Positions 1 to 7,425 of a DNA stretch of 64,000 nt are shown piece by piece (within the stretch, counting starts at the first letter, position 1; each line of letters starts with the position of its first letter). Below the pieces are notes generated by a model that was given only the letters and a program-made list of their open reading frames with translations, had not been told where the DNA came from and did not search any database. The position numbers and the translations under genes were made by a program. Source of the stretch: UBA3824 sp017541145 (lineage in GTDB: Bacteria > Bacteroidota > Bacteroidia > Bacteroidales > UBA3824); the NCBI GenBank assembly GCA_947168365.1, contig CAMVLO010000005.1, forward strand, positions 1-64,000, read 5' to 3'.

Positions 1-1
1 G

Positions 2-235
2 GTAGAACAAAGCCGTCAACAATTGCAAGAAAAAGACAGTCAATTGCAAGAAAAAGACAGTCAATTACAAGAGAGCCGTCAACAGTTGCAAAAAAAAGAC
101 AGTCAGTTGCAAGAAAAAGACATTCAGTTGGTTTCATCAATTCAAATGCTTTCTGAATTTGGCGCATCGCCGGAGCAAATTGCAGAAAAACTAAAAATTT
201 CGGTTGAAACGGTAAGAAAAACGTTGAACTTGTGA
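2..235 (+). CDS. C-terminal fragment of an Rpn-type PD-(D/E)XK nuclease/transposase-family protein
   Basis: The gene enters from outside the window, so only about 77 codons are visible and the true start is not seen. What remains is a Gln/Lys/Glu/Asp-rich coiled coil built from a seven-residue unit (LQEKDSQ) repeated about five times, followed by a short helix-turn-helix-like tail reading SPEQIAEKLKISVETVRKTL before the stop. This layout is characteristic of the tail of the Rpn/PD-(D/E)XK nuclease transposase family, which is abundant in Bacteroidota and linked to recombination. The nuclease domain itself is not in the window, so the family call rests on the tail alone. Another coiled-coil protein with an HTH tail remains possible. 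Confidence 0.5.
   Translation, partial: VEQSRQQLQEKDSQLQEKDSQLQESRQQLQKKDSQLQEKDIQLVSSIQMLSEFGASPEQIAEKLKISVETVRKTLNL
10..140 (+). repeat. 21-bp in-frame tandem repeat encoding a heptad coiled coil
   Basis: Variants of a 21-nt unit (core TTGCAAGAAAAAGACAGTCA) follow one another head to tail. Some copies are replaced by a related unit containing AGCCGTCAACA. Because 21 nt equals one coiled-coil heptad, gain or loss of units would change coil length without breaking the reading frame. Confidence 0.75.
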
Positions 236-257
236 AAAAAACAAAACAGGCATCATA

Positions 258-620
258 ATGGGCATAAAAGAATACAGAGCCACCGGCGGAAACGCCGCAT
301 TATATTTTCACGAGAAAAATGATAATACGGCAAAAGACGGTGATGTTTTACTTGAACTTCTTGATTTTATCAAAAGCGTCAAAAATATAGATTTGCAAAA
401 CAAAGCATACGCTTTTTATGATAAAAATTATAAAACACTCAGACAAAAAGCAATAGATTATTTTGCCGAAAAGACCCCCGATTTCGTAAATGCGTTTGCG
501 CAGGAGTTTGTGGCGAATATTTTTTCAAGGACTATTGATGGTTGTATAAATTCACAATTCGAACAATATTGGAACGTCATTGAACAATATAAATTAAGAT
601 TAAACGCAAATGAAAAGTAA
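258..620 (+). CDS. hypothetical protein, 120 aa
   Basis: I do not recognise this family. The 120-residue product has no signal peptide and no membrane segment. It reads as a soluble, mostly helical protein with many aromatic residues (YFHEKN, YAFYDKNY, QFEQYWNVIEQY). It begins 22 bases after the stop of the Rpn-type fragment on the same strand, so the two may be co-transcribed. An antisense ORF overlapping its 3' end is taken as a shadow. Composition resembles the neighbours. A role linked to the mobile-type upstream gene is possible but unsupported. Confidence 0.5.
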   Translation: MGIKEYRATGGNAALYFHEKNDNTAKDGDVLLELLDFIKSVKNIDLQNKAYAFYDKNYKTLRQKAIDYFAEKTPDFVNAFAQEFVANIFSRTIDGCINSQFEQYWNVIEQYKLRLNANEK

Positions 621-703
621 CTTATTAATCCTCTTCCTGCTGCTCCTTGCAACTTCCAATAAATTTTTTTGATTTATTTCACTGCTTATTTTATAAAAAA
701 AGA

Positions 704-753
704 ATCCAAAGGAAAACGGATAGTTGTGAAAAACTTTTAGCTTTCCTTTGGAT
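704..753 (-). terminator. intrinsic terminator of the EACC1-like gene
   Basis: A perfect 12-bp inverted repeat, ATCCAAAGGAAA and TTTCCTTTGGAT, is followed on the minus strand by a T run (complement of the A run near 696-702). It lies about 35 bases past the stop of the gene at 787. Confidence 0.7.
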
Positions 754-786
754 GTTGATGTGATATATAATTAAATAAAATCGTCG

Positions 787-1215
787 TTAAGCCTTTGCTT
801 CGGCTTGCGGTGGGGTAGGAGGTGCCGATTTTTTCTCGCGTTTTGCACCTTTTTTTACATTAGCACTCTCTTGAGCGTAGAATTTCACGATAGCATCGTT
901 TAGTTCGTTTTTCTTGAGTTTGCCGGAAATAAAAATTTCTGCACCGCTAGTTCCCACGATTCTTACTTCGGATCTTTTTAGTTTTACAAGTTCCACAAGA
1001 GCCTCAGCCAAAGTAGTAAGCGGACCGGTTGCCGCGCCGATAAGAGCAGTTAGAGCATTAGCGAGACCGGGACCCATTTCGCCCTTTTTCGGTTTTTTGG
1101 TTGCCACTTCCACCTTTTTCAGAGTGTCAACCTTCTTTTTTTCGATGAAAGTTTTCATCGCCATCAAATCTTCGCTTGAGGCATTACCTTTGGTGTATTC
1201 TATTTTAATTTTCAT
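787..1215 (-). CDS. EACC1-like small protein (effector-associated constant component type)
   Basis: The product is 142 residues: an N-terminal beta strand (KIKIEY), a helix, then a Gly/Ala-rich helical hairpin containing MGPGLANALTALIGAATGPL, a basic stretch (LVKLKRSEVRI), a strand with IFISGKLKK, and a Lys/Pro/Ala-rich tail. This order resembles from memory the EACC1 domain, described as a constant component of effector-associated NTP-dependent conflict systems in actinobacteria and cyanobacteria. The middle Gly/Ala segment could also be read as a weak membrane helix. No caspase-like protease, STAND NTPase or effector lies next to it here: upstream is RNase G with its own terminator, downstream an unknown ORF on the other strand. 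The family call is by pattern only and moderately uncertain. Confidence 0.5.
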   Translation of the reverse strand: MKIKIEYTKGNASSEDLMAMKTFIEKKKVDTLKKVEVATKKPKKGEMGPGLANALTALIGAATGPLTTLAEALVELVKLKRSEVRIVGTSGAEIFISGKLKKNELNDAIVKFYAQESANVKKGAKREKKSAPPTPPQAEAKA

Positions 1216-1333
1216 TTTTCGGTTTGGTTATTTTAAAACAAATAAAGTAATATATTCCGGCTCTAAAAGTACAAAATAATTTCATACTTAAAAAATAAAA
1301 ATCGAATATTTTTTTGTGGAGGGTATAAAAAAA

Positions 1334-1360
1334 TCCCACCTGAAATCGCTTCGGGTGGGA
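1334..1360 (-). terminator. intrinsic terminator of the RNase G gene
   Basis: The stem TCCCACCTGAA pairs with TTCGGGTGGGA with one wobble and a four-base loop. On the minus strand it is followed by seven T residues. It sits ten bases past the RNase G stop. Confidence 0.85.
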
Positions 1361-1369
1361 AAAATTTTT

Positions 1370-2929
1370 TTAGTAATTATTCAGAGGTTTGCCATCGGTG
1401 TCGCAGAAGTCGTATCTTATAAAGCCGTATTCTGAGTCGGCAAAAATCTTGATCCAGACTTTATATTTCAACATCCATTTGAGGCGTATCGAGAAGATTC
1501 CCTTCGTCAGATAAGCAGCAACAATCGGGCTCACCTTGAGAACCAATTTTTTTTTAATATTATTATTTTGGGTCAAAATATTTTTTAAAGTATCTTCAAT
1601 TTCGTCGTCAAGAAGAATAGTAGATGTAATTTCACCGGTTCCGTTGCAACAAGGGCATTTTTCCATAGTTGTCATCTTCATTTCCGGACGAACGCGCTGT
1701 CTGGTGATCTGCATCAGGCAGAATTTACTTAGTGGCAAGATGTTGTGTTTAGTACGGTCAGTTGCCATTACTTCTCTCATTTTATCGTAAAGAGCTTTTT
1801 TATTTTCGTTCTTGTGCATATCGATAAAATCCACAACAATAATACCTCCGATGTCCCTGAGTCTTAGTTGCCGAGCGATTTCGTCAGCGGCAGCGAGATT
1901 TACTTCGAGGGCATTGGCTTCTTGATCAACATTGTTGGCTCTGTTACCGCTGTTAACGTCTATCACAAAGAGTGCTTCGGTGTGCTCAAGAATGAGGTAC
2001 GCACCGTTTTTAAATGTTACTGTTTTTCCGAAAAGGGTTTTTATCTGCTTGTTGATATTAAAATATCTGTCAAAAACCGAGATTTTATCGGTGTCAAGTT
2101 TTACGATTTTTTCCTTTTCAGGGGCAATACTGCCGATGAATGTCTTTGCTTCGTGATATATTGCGGGGTCGTTTACTACAACACTATTATAAGAATTGTT
2201 GAGTGTATCGCGGAGGATGGTAGAAGTAGCGTCCATCTCGCCGGCCAGCAATTTTGGGGGCACACCGTTTGCCATTACCTTGCAAGCAGTTTCCCACCTT
2301 TCAACCAAAGATTTAATTTCAGCATCGAGAACAGCCACACGACGGCTTTGAGCTTCTGTTCTTACAATAATACCGTAGTTCTTAGGCTTTATCGACTGGA
2401 TGAGTTGTCGCAATCTTTCGCGCTCTTCCTTTGATTTAATTTTCTGAGATACTGATACTTTGTCGGAAAATGGTAACAACACCAAATTTCTTCCGGCGAT
2501 TGAAATCTCAGAAGTAAGTCTCGGTCCTTTGGTTGATATTGGTTCTTTGCTAATTTGAACAACTACTCTTTGACCCGATGATAGTTGTTCTGAAATTTTG
2601 CCCTTTTTATTGATCTCGGGCAAGAGATTAAAGGATTGAAGAGGTTTCAAGTTTTTGGGATTATCAATTGCAATCTGAGCATATTTGTGCAAAGTTGCAA
2701 ACTGAGGTCCTAAATCCTGATAGTGGAGAAAGGCGTCTTTTTCGTAGCCTACATCCACAAACGCTGCATTGAGTGCGGGCATTATTTTTTTTACTTTGCC
2801 CAGATAGATGTCACCTACGCAGAAATGTTTGTTTCTCTTCTCTTTGTGTATTTCCACCAGCTGCTTATCTTCAAGCAATGCCAGTACTATTTCCGACTCA
2901 GTTGCATTGATCACTAAATCGTTGTTCAC
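1370..2929 (-). CDS. rng: ribonuclease E/G family endoribonuclease
   Basis: This 519-residue protein matches the usual length of bacterial RNase G. The family cleaves single-stranded AU-rich RNA and matures rRNA ends. An S1-type RNA-binding region lies at about residues 37-125 (GDIYLGKVKKIMPALNAAFV). The DNase I-like catalytic part carries the metal-binding motifs IDVNSGN near 325 and VVDFIDM near 366. The zinc-link motif CPCCNGTGE near 426 is intact, so dimerisation through Zn is expected. There is no long C-terminal degradosome scaffold, which favours RNase G over RNase E. It is separated from the HU/COX24-like genes upstream by a strong hairpin and ends at its own terminator, so it is probably a single-gene transcript. 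Confidence 0.93.
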   Translation of the reverse strand: MNNDLVINATESEIVLALLEDKQLVEIHKEKRNKHFCVGDIYLGKVKKIMPALNAAFVDVGYEKDAFLHYQDLGPQFATLHKYAQIAIDNPKNLKPLQSFNLLPEINKKGKISEQLSSGQRVVVQISKEPISTKGPRLTSEISIAGRNLVLLPFSDKVSVSQKIKSKEERERLRQLIQSIKPKNYGIIVRTEAQSRRVAVLDAEIKSLVERWETACKVMANGVPPKLLAGEMDATSTILRDTLNNSYNSVVVNDPAIYHEAKTFIGSIAPEKEKIVKLDTDKISVFDRYFNINKQIKTLFGKTVTFKNGAYLILEHTEALFVIDVNSGNRANNVDQEANALEVNLAAADEIARQLRLRDIGGIIVVDFIDMHKNENKKALYDKMREVMATDRTKHNILPLSKFCLMQITRQRVRPEMKMTTMEKCPCCNGTGEITSTILLDDEIEDTLKNILTQNNNIKKKLVLKVSPIVAAYLTKGIFSIRLKWMLKYKVWIKIFADSEYGFIRYDFCDTDGKPLNNY

Positions 2930-2981
2930 TTAAATACAGAGAGTTAAGTTGTTATACTAATATTTTTCTGTTGAATACTAA

Positions 2982-3022
2982 AAAAGAGCCTTCCAAAAAA
3001 TAATTGGTTGCAAGGCTCTTTT
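2982..3022 (-). terminator. intrinsic terminator after the HU / COX24-like pair
   Basis: The inverted repeat AAAAGAGCCTT / AAGGCTCTTTT with a loop of about 19 bases lies between the 29-codon minigene and RNase G, which are on the same strand. It is rich in A/T on both outer sides, so it could act on either strand. Confidence 0.7.
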
Positions 3023-3053
3023 AGTTTCTTGATGAACAGACGCACAAGTAATC

Positions 3054-3143
3054 TTATTTTTTCTTGTGTCTGTCTTTACGCAAACGTTTTTTACGTTTGT
3101 GTGTTGCCATTTTATGACGTTTTCTTTTCTTTCCGCTTGGCAT
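3054..3143 (-). CDS. AURKAIP1/COX24 (mS38/bS22)-like very small basic ribosomal protein
   Basis: A 29-codon reading frame reads MPSGKKRKRHKMATHKRKKR followed by LRKDRHKKK and a stop. It has no acidic residue except one Asp and is almost entirely Lys/Arg/His. The string closely resembles the short AURKAIP1/COX24 family proteins annotated in Bacteroidota, related to mitochondrial mS38 and mycobacterial bS22, which are small-subunit ribosomal components. It is easily missed by gene finders because of its size. It lies 67 bases downstream of the HU gene on the same strand and ahead of a hairpin terminator, so the two probably share a transcript. Ribosomal location is by family analogy. Confidence 0.85.
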   Translation of the reverse strand: MPSGKKRKRHKMATHKRKKRLRKDRHKKK

Positions 3144-3210
3144 TTTGTTTTACTTTTTTTTAATTGTGATACTTAAATGTTGTTAGCTAGTCTTTCAAAA
3201 AGCTTTGAAA

Positions 3211-3498
3211 TTATTTCTTTTTAGAGTCTTTAACTTCGCTTACGAATACCTTTGATGGTTTGAAAGCTGGGATGTTATGTTCTGGGATAACTATTGTAGT
3301 GTTTTTAGAAATGTTTCTTGCTGTTTTTTTAGCTCTTGTTTTGATTACAAAGCTACCGAAACCACGAAGATAAACATTGTTGTTCGCTACTAAAGAATCT
3401 TTAATAGTATCCATGAAAGCTTCTACGGCTTTTTGAACTGTGACTTTCTCGATTCCTGTGTTTTTAGAAATCTCGTTTACGATGTCTGCTTTTGTCAT
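3211..3498 (-). CDS. hup: HU family DNA-binding protein
   Basis: The 95-residue product has the standard HU/IHF length and order: an N-terminal helical dimerisation part (MTKADIVNEISKNTGIEK), the strand motif VYLRGFGSFVIKTR leading into the DNA-binding arm, the arm with a Pro near its tip (TTIVIPEHN), and the closing IPAFKPSKVFVSEVK. HU compacts and bends DNA as a dimer. A promoter-like TATATTTG lies on the minus strand at 3537-3544, about 40 bases ahead of the start. The COX24-like minigene follows. Whether it is HU or an IHF-like paralogue cannot be settled from the sequence alone. Confidence 0.93.
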   Translation of the reverse strand: MTKADIVNEISKNTGIEKVTVQKAVEAFMDTIKDSLVANNNVYLRGFGSFVIKTRAKKTARNISKNTTIVIPEHNIPAFKPSKVFVSEVKDSKKK

Positions 3499-3536
3499 TG
3501 TTTAAAATATTTAATTTATTTACTTATTTCGACTTG

Positions 3537-3544
3537 CAAATATA
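3537..3544 (-). promoter_or_regulatory. -7 promoter element of the HU gene
   Basis: On the minus strand the site reads TATATTTG, a full match to the Bacteroidota -7 consensus TAnnTTTG. It is positioned for a start of transcription about 30 bases ahead of the HU ATG. A clear -33 TTTG partner is not obvious. Confidence 0.5.
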
Positions 3545-3699
3545 CTGCTTTATTTTGATATGGAAAATTTTTTACAAGTTTTTTTTCGCTTTTTTCGTAA
3601 ATTTTTTTCTCAGAAATATTTGGAAGTCAAGCAAATAATTTTTAAGAGTTTTTCAAATTATTTATTTTCAATGAGTTAAATAATCACTGCTAACTCTCT

Positions 3700-4407
3700 C
3701 TATCTCATATCGTTAACTTCGGCACCGGGGTATTTCTTCTCGTCGTATGTAAACAACGCATCAGGCATTGTTACATTGCTTTTGTATTCTGTAATTTCGA
3801 TTATTTGGTCGCTGCCGTTCTTGAATTTTATAGTAATTGAGTAGATCTGACTTGTTGATTTGTCGATTACAAGCTCAATTGTATGAAATTCTTTACCTTT
3901 GGGCGATTCAGGATACAAGTCAACAACATAACATGTTTTTTTGCTGGTTGTGGTTTGATTGTTGGCTTTTACTTTTACTGTTTTGGATTCTTCGCCTTTC
4001 AATGTGTATTTGAAACCGTTTTTGTAAAGGTCAAATATTTTTGTAGGATTGCTTACGATAGATTCATCGTTGTCTTCTACTGCATTGATTGTGATTTCGT
4101 TGGCATCTTTTGAGTAAGTCCATGTTGTGGTAGCGTCCGAGAAAATTTCTGTTCCGGCAAGTATCAATTTGTATTTGTCGCCTTTGATAAACATGAAACC
4201 TGACTTTGTATCTTTGGTTTTGGTAGCCTTGTTTTCCAATGTCCAATCAAATGACGCACGCAATGTAGAGTAACTTCTGGTTGTAGTAGATACTTTTTCA
4301 AGAATTTTCTTTGCGTTTGGGTCATGAACGTCTTGATTTTGTGCAAATGAAGGCATTGACATTGCAACAGCCAAAAACATTGCTGTAAGAAGTTTTGTTA
4401 TTTTCAT
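3700..4407 (-). CDS. lolA: LolA-like periplasmic outer-membrane lipoprotein carrier protein
   Basis: The 235-residue product starts with a signal peptide (MKITKLLTAMFLAVAMSMPS, cleavage after SFA), so it is exported to the periplasm. The mature part follows the LolA pattern: an N-terminal helix (AKKILEKVSTTTRSYSTLRA), then antiparallel strands (SFDWTLENK, SGFMFIKGDKYKLIL, TTWTYSKDANEITI), an insertion rich in Thr/Lys, and the late strands YSITIKFKNGSDQIIEITEYKS. LolA shuttles lipoproteins from the LolCDE transporter to the outer membrane. It lies 130 bases downstream of ftsK on the same strand, an arrangement common in Bacteroidota, and may be read from the ftsK transcript. Family similarity is moderate. 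Confidence 0.8.
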   Translation of the reverse strand: MKITKLLTAMFLAVAMSMPSFAQNQDVHDPNAKKILEKVSTTTRSYSTLRASFDWTLENKATKTKDTKSGFMFIKGDKYKLILAGTEIFSDATTTWTYSKDANEITINAVEDNDESIVSNPTKIFDLYKNGFKYTLKGEESKTVKVKANNQTTTSKKTCYVVDLYPESPKGKEFHTIELVIDKSTSQIYSITIKFKNGSDQIIEITEYKSNVTMPDALFTYDEKKYPGAEVNDMR

Positions 4408-4537
4408 TTTTGTAAAGTGTATGTTTTTATTCTTTTTTAATTCAAAATTTTGGTAGTTTAGATGCAGTATTTAAACGGTGCTGAATCTTTTTTTATTTTT
4501 GTTAACATCTTTTTTTGTTGACATCGGATAATTTTTT

Positions 4538-7336
4538 TTACAAACTTCTGTCAAGATTGCTCAAAAATTGTTCGAGAGTGTATTCGTTGTCGATATTTAC
4601 TGTTCTTGCCTTGCTGCCTTCGTTAGGACCTACAATTCCGGCGGCTTCTAGCTGATCCATGATTCTTCCGGCTCTGTTGTAACCAATTTCGAGTTTACGT
4701 TGTAGCATCGAAGTACTTCCTTGTTGAGTCATCACGATGATTCTTGCAGCTTCTTCAAAAAGTCCGTCTCGTTTTGATAAGTCAACAGGTTCGCTACCAT
4801 CCGAAGATTCAATATCAGGTTCAGGCAATTCGTAAGTTGTAGGATAACCTTGTTGCGAACCGATAAATTTGGTAATCTGTTCCAATTCCGGAGTATCGAT
4901 AAATGCGCATTGCAAACGTGTAAGATCCGAACCGTTTGAAATCAACATGTCGCCTCGTCCGATAAGATGGTTTGCTCCAGAGCAGTCCAAAATTGTTCTT
5001 GAGTCCATCATGCTGGAAACTTTGAATGCAATTCTTGTTGGGAAGTTTGCTTTGATAAGACCTGTAATAATATTTGTTGTAGGACGTTGAGTAGCCACAA
5101 TCAAGTGAATACCAACTGCGCGGGCAAGTTGGGCAATTCTGGCAAGCGGTTTTTCAATATCCTTTCCGGCTGTCATAATCAAATCGGCAAACTCGTCTAT
5201 CACAACCACGATATACGGCAAATACTTGTGACCGTTGTTCGGATTGAGGTGACGCGAGATAAATTTTGCGTTGTACTCTTTGATATTCTTGCATTGTGCC
5301 TCTTTCAGCATGTCGTAACGGTTGGTCATCTCTACGGTTAACGAGTTGAGAGTTTCCTTTACCTTGTCAACATCGGTAATGATGGCTTCTTCGTTGTTAG
5401 GAAGTTTTGCAAGATAATGTTTCTCTATATTATTATAAAGTGTCAATTCTACTTTTTTGGGGTCTACGAGTACAAATTTCAGTTGAGACGGATGCTTTTT
5501 GTAGAGCAGCGATGTGATTATCGCATTGAGTCCCACTGATTTACCTTGACCTGTAGCACCTGCCACCAAAAGGTGAGGACATTTTGCCAAATCCATTACG
5601 TAGCATTCGTTGCTGATAGTTTTGCCGATAGCTACAGGAAGTTCGGCTGTTGACTCCTGAAATTTTACCGAAGTTATCAGCGATTCCATTGATACGATTA
5701 CCGGTTTTTTGTTTGGAACTTCTATACCGACAGTTCCTTTTCCCGGCATCGGCGCAATAATACGAATACCCAACGCCTTGAGGCTCAACTGAATATCATC
5801 TTCCAAGTTTTTGATTTTTGATATTCTGATTCCGGGTGCAGGTACTATTTCATAAAGTGTGACAGTTGGTCCGATTGTGGCTTTTATTTTGTCAACTTTT
5901 ATTTTGAAGTTTTTGAGTACTTCTACAATTCGGGTTTTGTTTTCAATCAACTCGCTTTTTGGAACGGCTTCTTCAGCAGTTTCGTATTTGTTGAGCAATT
6001 CCACCGGCGGCAACTTGTAATTTGACAATTCCAATGTAGGATCGTACGGCGGAAGATTGTCAATATTTGTAGCTGTAATATCTTGATTTGTTTCAACTTC
6101 GAGAGCCAAACCGTCGGATTCTGCGGGGGCTGCCGGAGTTTCGTTTGTATTTTCTGACATCGGATTGTTGTCCTCGGTCGGCTCTGCAACGGAATCCACA
6201 GGTTGTGCAGTAAAATCGTTGAGACCCGAACCGGTCTGAAGCGGTTGCGCCTGAATTTCAGGTGTCGGGATTTCGTCGTGATTTTTTGTTGTATCTTCTA
6301 CCTCAAAATCCAATTCGCTTCCGTCGTCGGTCAGTACATAATGCTTGTTTTCAACCGTTTTGCCCGAATTGTCAGAATTCGGTTTTTGAGGATTTGATTG
6401 TTGATTTTGTTGTTTGTTGTCAAAATCAAGTTCCTGATCTTTGCCTTTGTAATCTTTGCCTTTGAAAATATCTTTGATTGACGAGAATATCGAATTTGAC
6501 TTTTCTTCCTCTTCGGCAGGTTCTGAGCCGGAGTTTATCGGAGAATTTAACATTTCGTTTTCGTCCTCGTCAAAAACAGTATGATTGTCATTTCCGAGGT
6601 CATCATCGTCGTCATCATATTTTTGTTTGTTGCTTTGTTTACCGGATTTTACATTTTCTTGAGATTTCTTAGCTTCGGTCATGGCCTTGGCGTAAGTGTT
6701 GGCGTTGGAAATTGCAGATTTCAAGTTTTTGTGCTTTTTGAAATCATCAAAGAAAATTTTAATCCAACTCAATGTGTTTTCAAATGTTAACGTAATGATT
6801 GTAAAAGCAATAATCAAAAGAAAAAACAATGTACCGAATTTGCCGATCACAGTTTCCAACCAATAGTCAACATGAAAACCGAACACTCCTCCCAGCGAGA
6901 AGAATTGGTCGCCGAAAAGAAATGCGAGAAATACCGAAGTCCAAACAGTCCAAATGAGTGAATGTTTTACGAATTTCCAAAACGGAATGGGTTCGTATTT
7001 TTGTATTCTGAGTCCCCACAAGGCTGTGATTCCGATAAATGTAAATGCAGGTATTCCAAACCAATCGTGTATAAACAATTCGGCAAGCCATGCTCCGAGT
7101 TTGCTTCCCCAGTTTTCTACTTGTATTTCGCTGTTGAAGAAATATTGCCCGAAACCTAATTCAAATTTCGATTGATCTTCTTTCCATGTAAATAAATATG
7201 AAATAAATCCAATTAACATCACTACAGAGATGAGTATCAACAACAAACTGAAGCCGAATTTTACTCTGTCGTTTTGAATGAATTCTTTGATAGTGGTTAT
7301 TGGAGATACATAATCATTGCTTTTTCTGCGAGCCAT
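4538..7336 (-). CDS. ftsK: FtsK/SpoIIIE family DNA translocase
   Basis: At 932 residues this is a full-length FtsK. Four membrane segments occupy about residues 28-50, 94-110, 125-143 and 165-185. A long acidic, Asn/Gln-rich linker covers about 205-460 and contains a run of five Asp. The motor follows, with Walker A GATGQGKSVGLN near 590, Walker B VVVIDEFADLIM near 712 and the sensor region VATQRPTTNIITGLIKANFP. The C-terminal gamma domain (about 850-915; TSMLQRKLEIGYNRAGRIMD) recognises KOPS-like sequences and activates XerD at dif. The enzyme pumps chromosome DNA through the division septum. lolA follows on the same strand. The linker encoding DNA is the only low-complexity part. Confidence 0.96.
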   Translation of the reverse strand: MARRKSNDYVSPITTIKEFIQNDRVKFGFSLLLILISVVMLIGFISYLFTWKEDQSKFELGFGQYFFNSEIQVENWGSKLGAWLAELFIHDWFGIPAFTFIGITALWGLRIQKYEPIPFWKFVKHSLIWTVWTSVFLAFLFGDQFFSLGGVFGFHVDYWLETVIGKFGTLFFLLIIAFTIITLTFENTLSWIKIFFDDFKKHKNLKSAISNANTYAKAMTEAKKSQENVKSGKQSNKQKYDDDDDDLGNDNHTVFDEDENEMLNSPINSGSEPAEEEEKSNSIFSSIKDIFKGKDYKGKDQELDFDNKQQNQQSNPQKPNSDNSGKTVENKHYVLTDDGSELDFEVEDTTKNHDEIPTPEIQAQPLQTGSGLNDFTAQPVDSVAEPTEDNNPMSENTNETPAAPAESDGLALEVETNQDITATNIDNLPPYDPTLELSNYKLPPVELLNKYETAEEAVPKSELIENKTRIVEVLKNFKIKVDKIKATIGPTVTLYEIVPAPGIRISKIKNLEDDIQLSLKALGIRIIAPMPGKGTVGIEVPNKKPVIVSMESLITSVKFQESTAELPVAIGKTISNECYVMDLAKCPHLLVAGATGQGKSVGLNAIITSLLYKKHPSQLKFVLVDPKKVELTLYNNIEKHYLAKLPNNEEAIITDVDKVKETLNSLTVEMTNRYDMLKEAQCKNIKEYNAKFISRHLNPNNGHKYLPYIVVVIDEFADLIMTAGKDIEKPLARIAQLARAVGIHLIVATQRPTTNIITGLIKANFPTRIAFKVSSMMDSRTILDCSGANHLIGRGDMLISNGSDLTRLQCAFIDTPELEQITKFIGSQQGYPTTYELPEPDIESSDGSEPVDLSKRDGLFEEAARIIVMTQQGSTSMLQRKLEIGYNRAGRIMDQLEAAGIVGPNEGSKARTVNIDNEYTLEQFLSNLDRSL

Positions 7337-7377
7337 TTTTTTTGTTAAAATATTCGGTATTCTTGTTAATTTTGCGC

Positions 7378-7385
7378 AAAAGTAA
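7378..7385 (-). promoter_or_regulatory. -7 promoter element of ftsK
   Basis: Minus-strand TACTTTTG matches TAnnTTTG, with a TTG about 20 bases further upstream as a possible -33 element. It lies about 40 bases before the ftsK ATG, in the short gap after uvrB. Confidence 0.5.
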
Positions 7386-7425
7386 AAATTATCTTACAAA
7401 TAATCAAGATTTTCACGAAAAAAAA

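Noticed and set aside
1..140. A possible CRISPR array from regular repeats at the window start
   Set aside because: The units are contiguous 21-bp coding repeats without unique spacers and give a heptad coiled coil.
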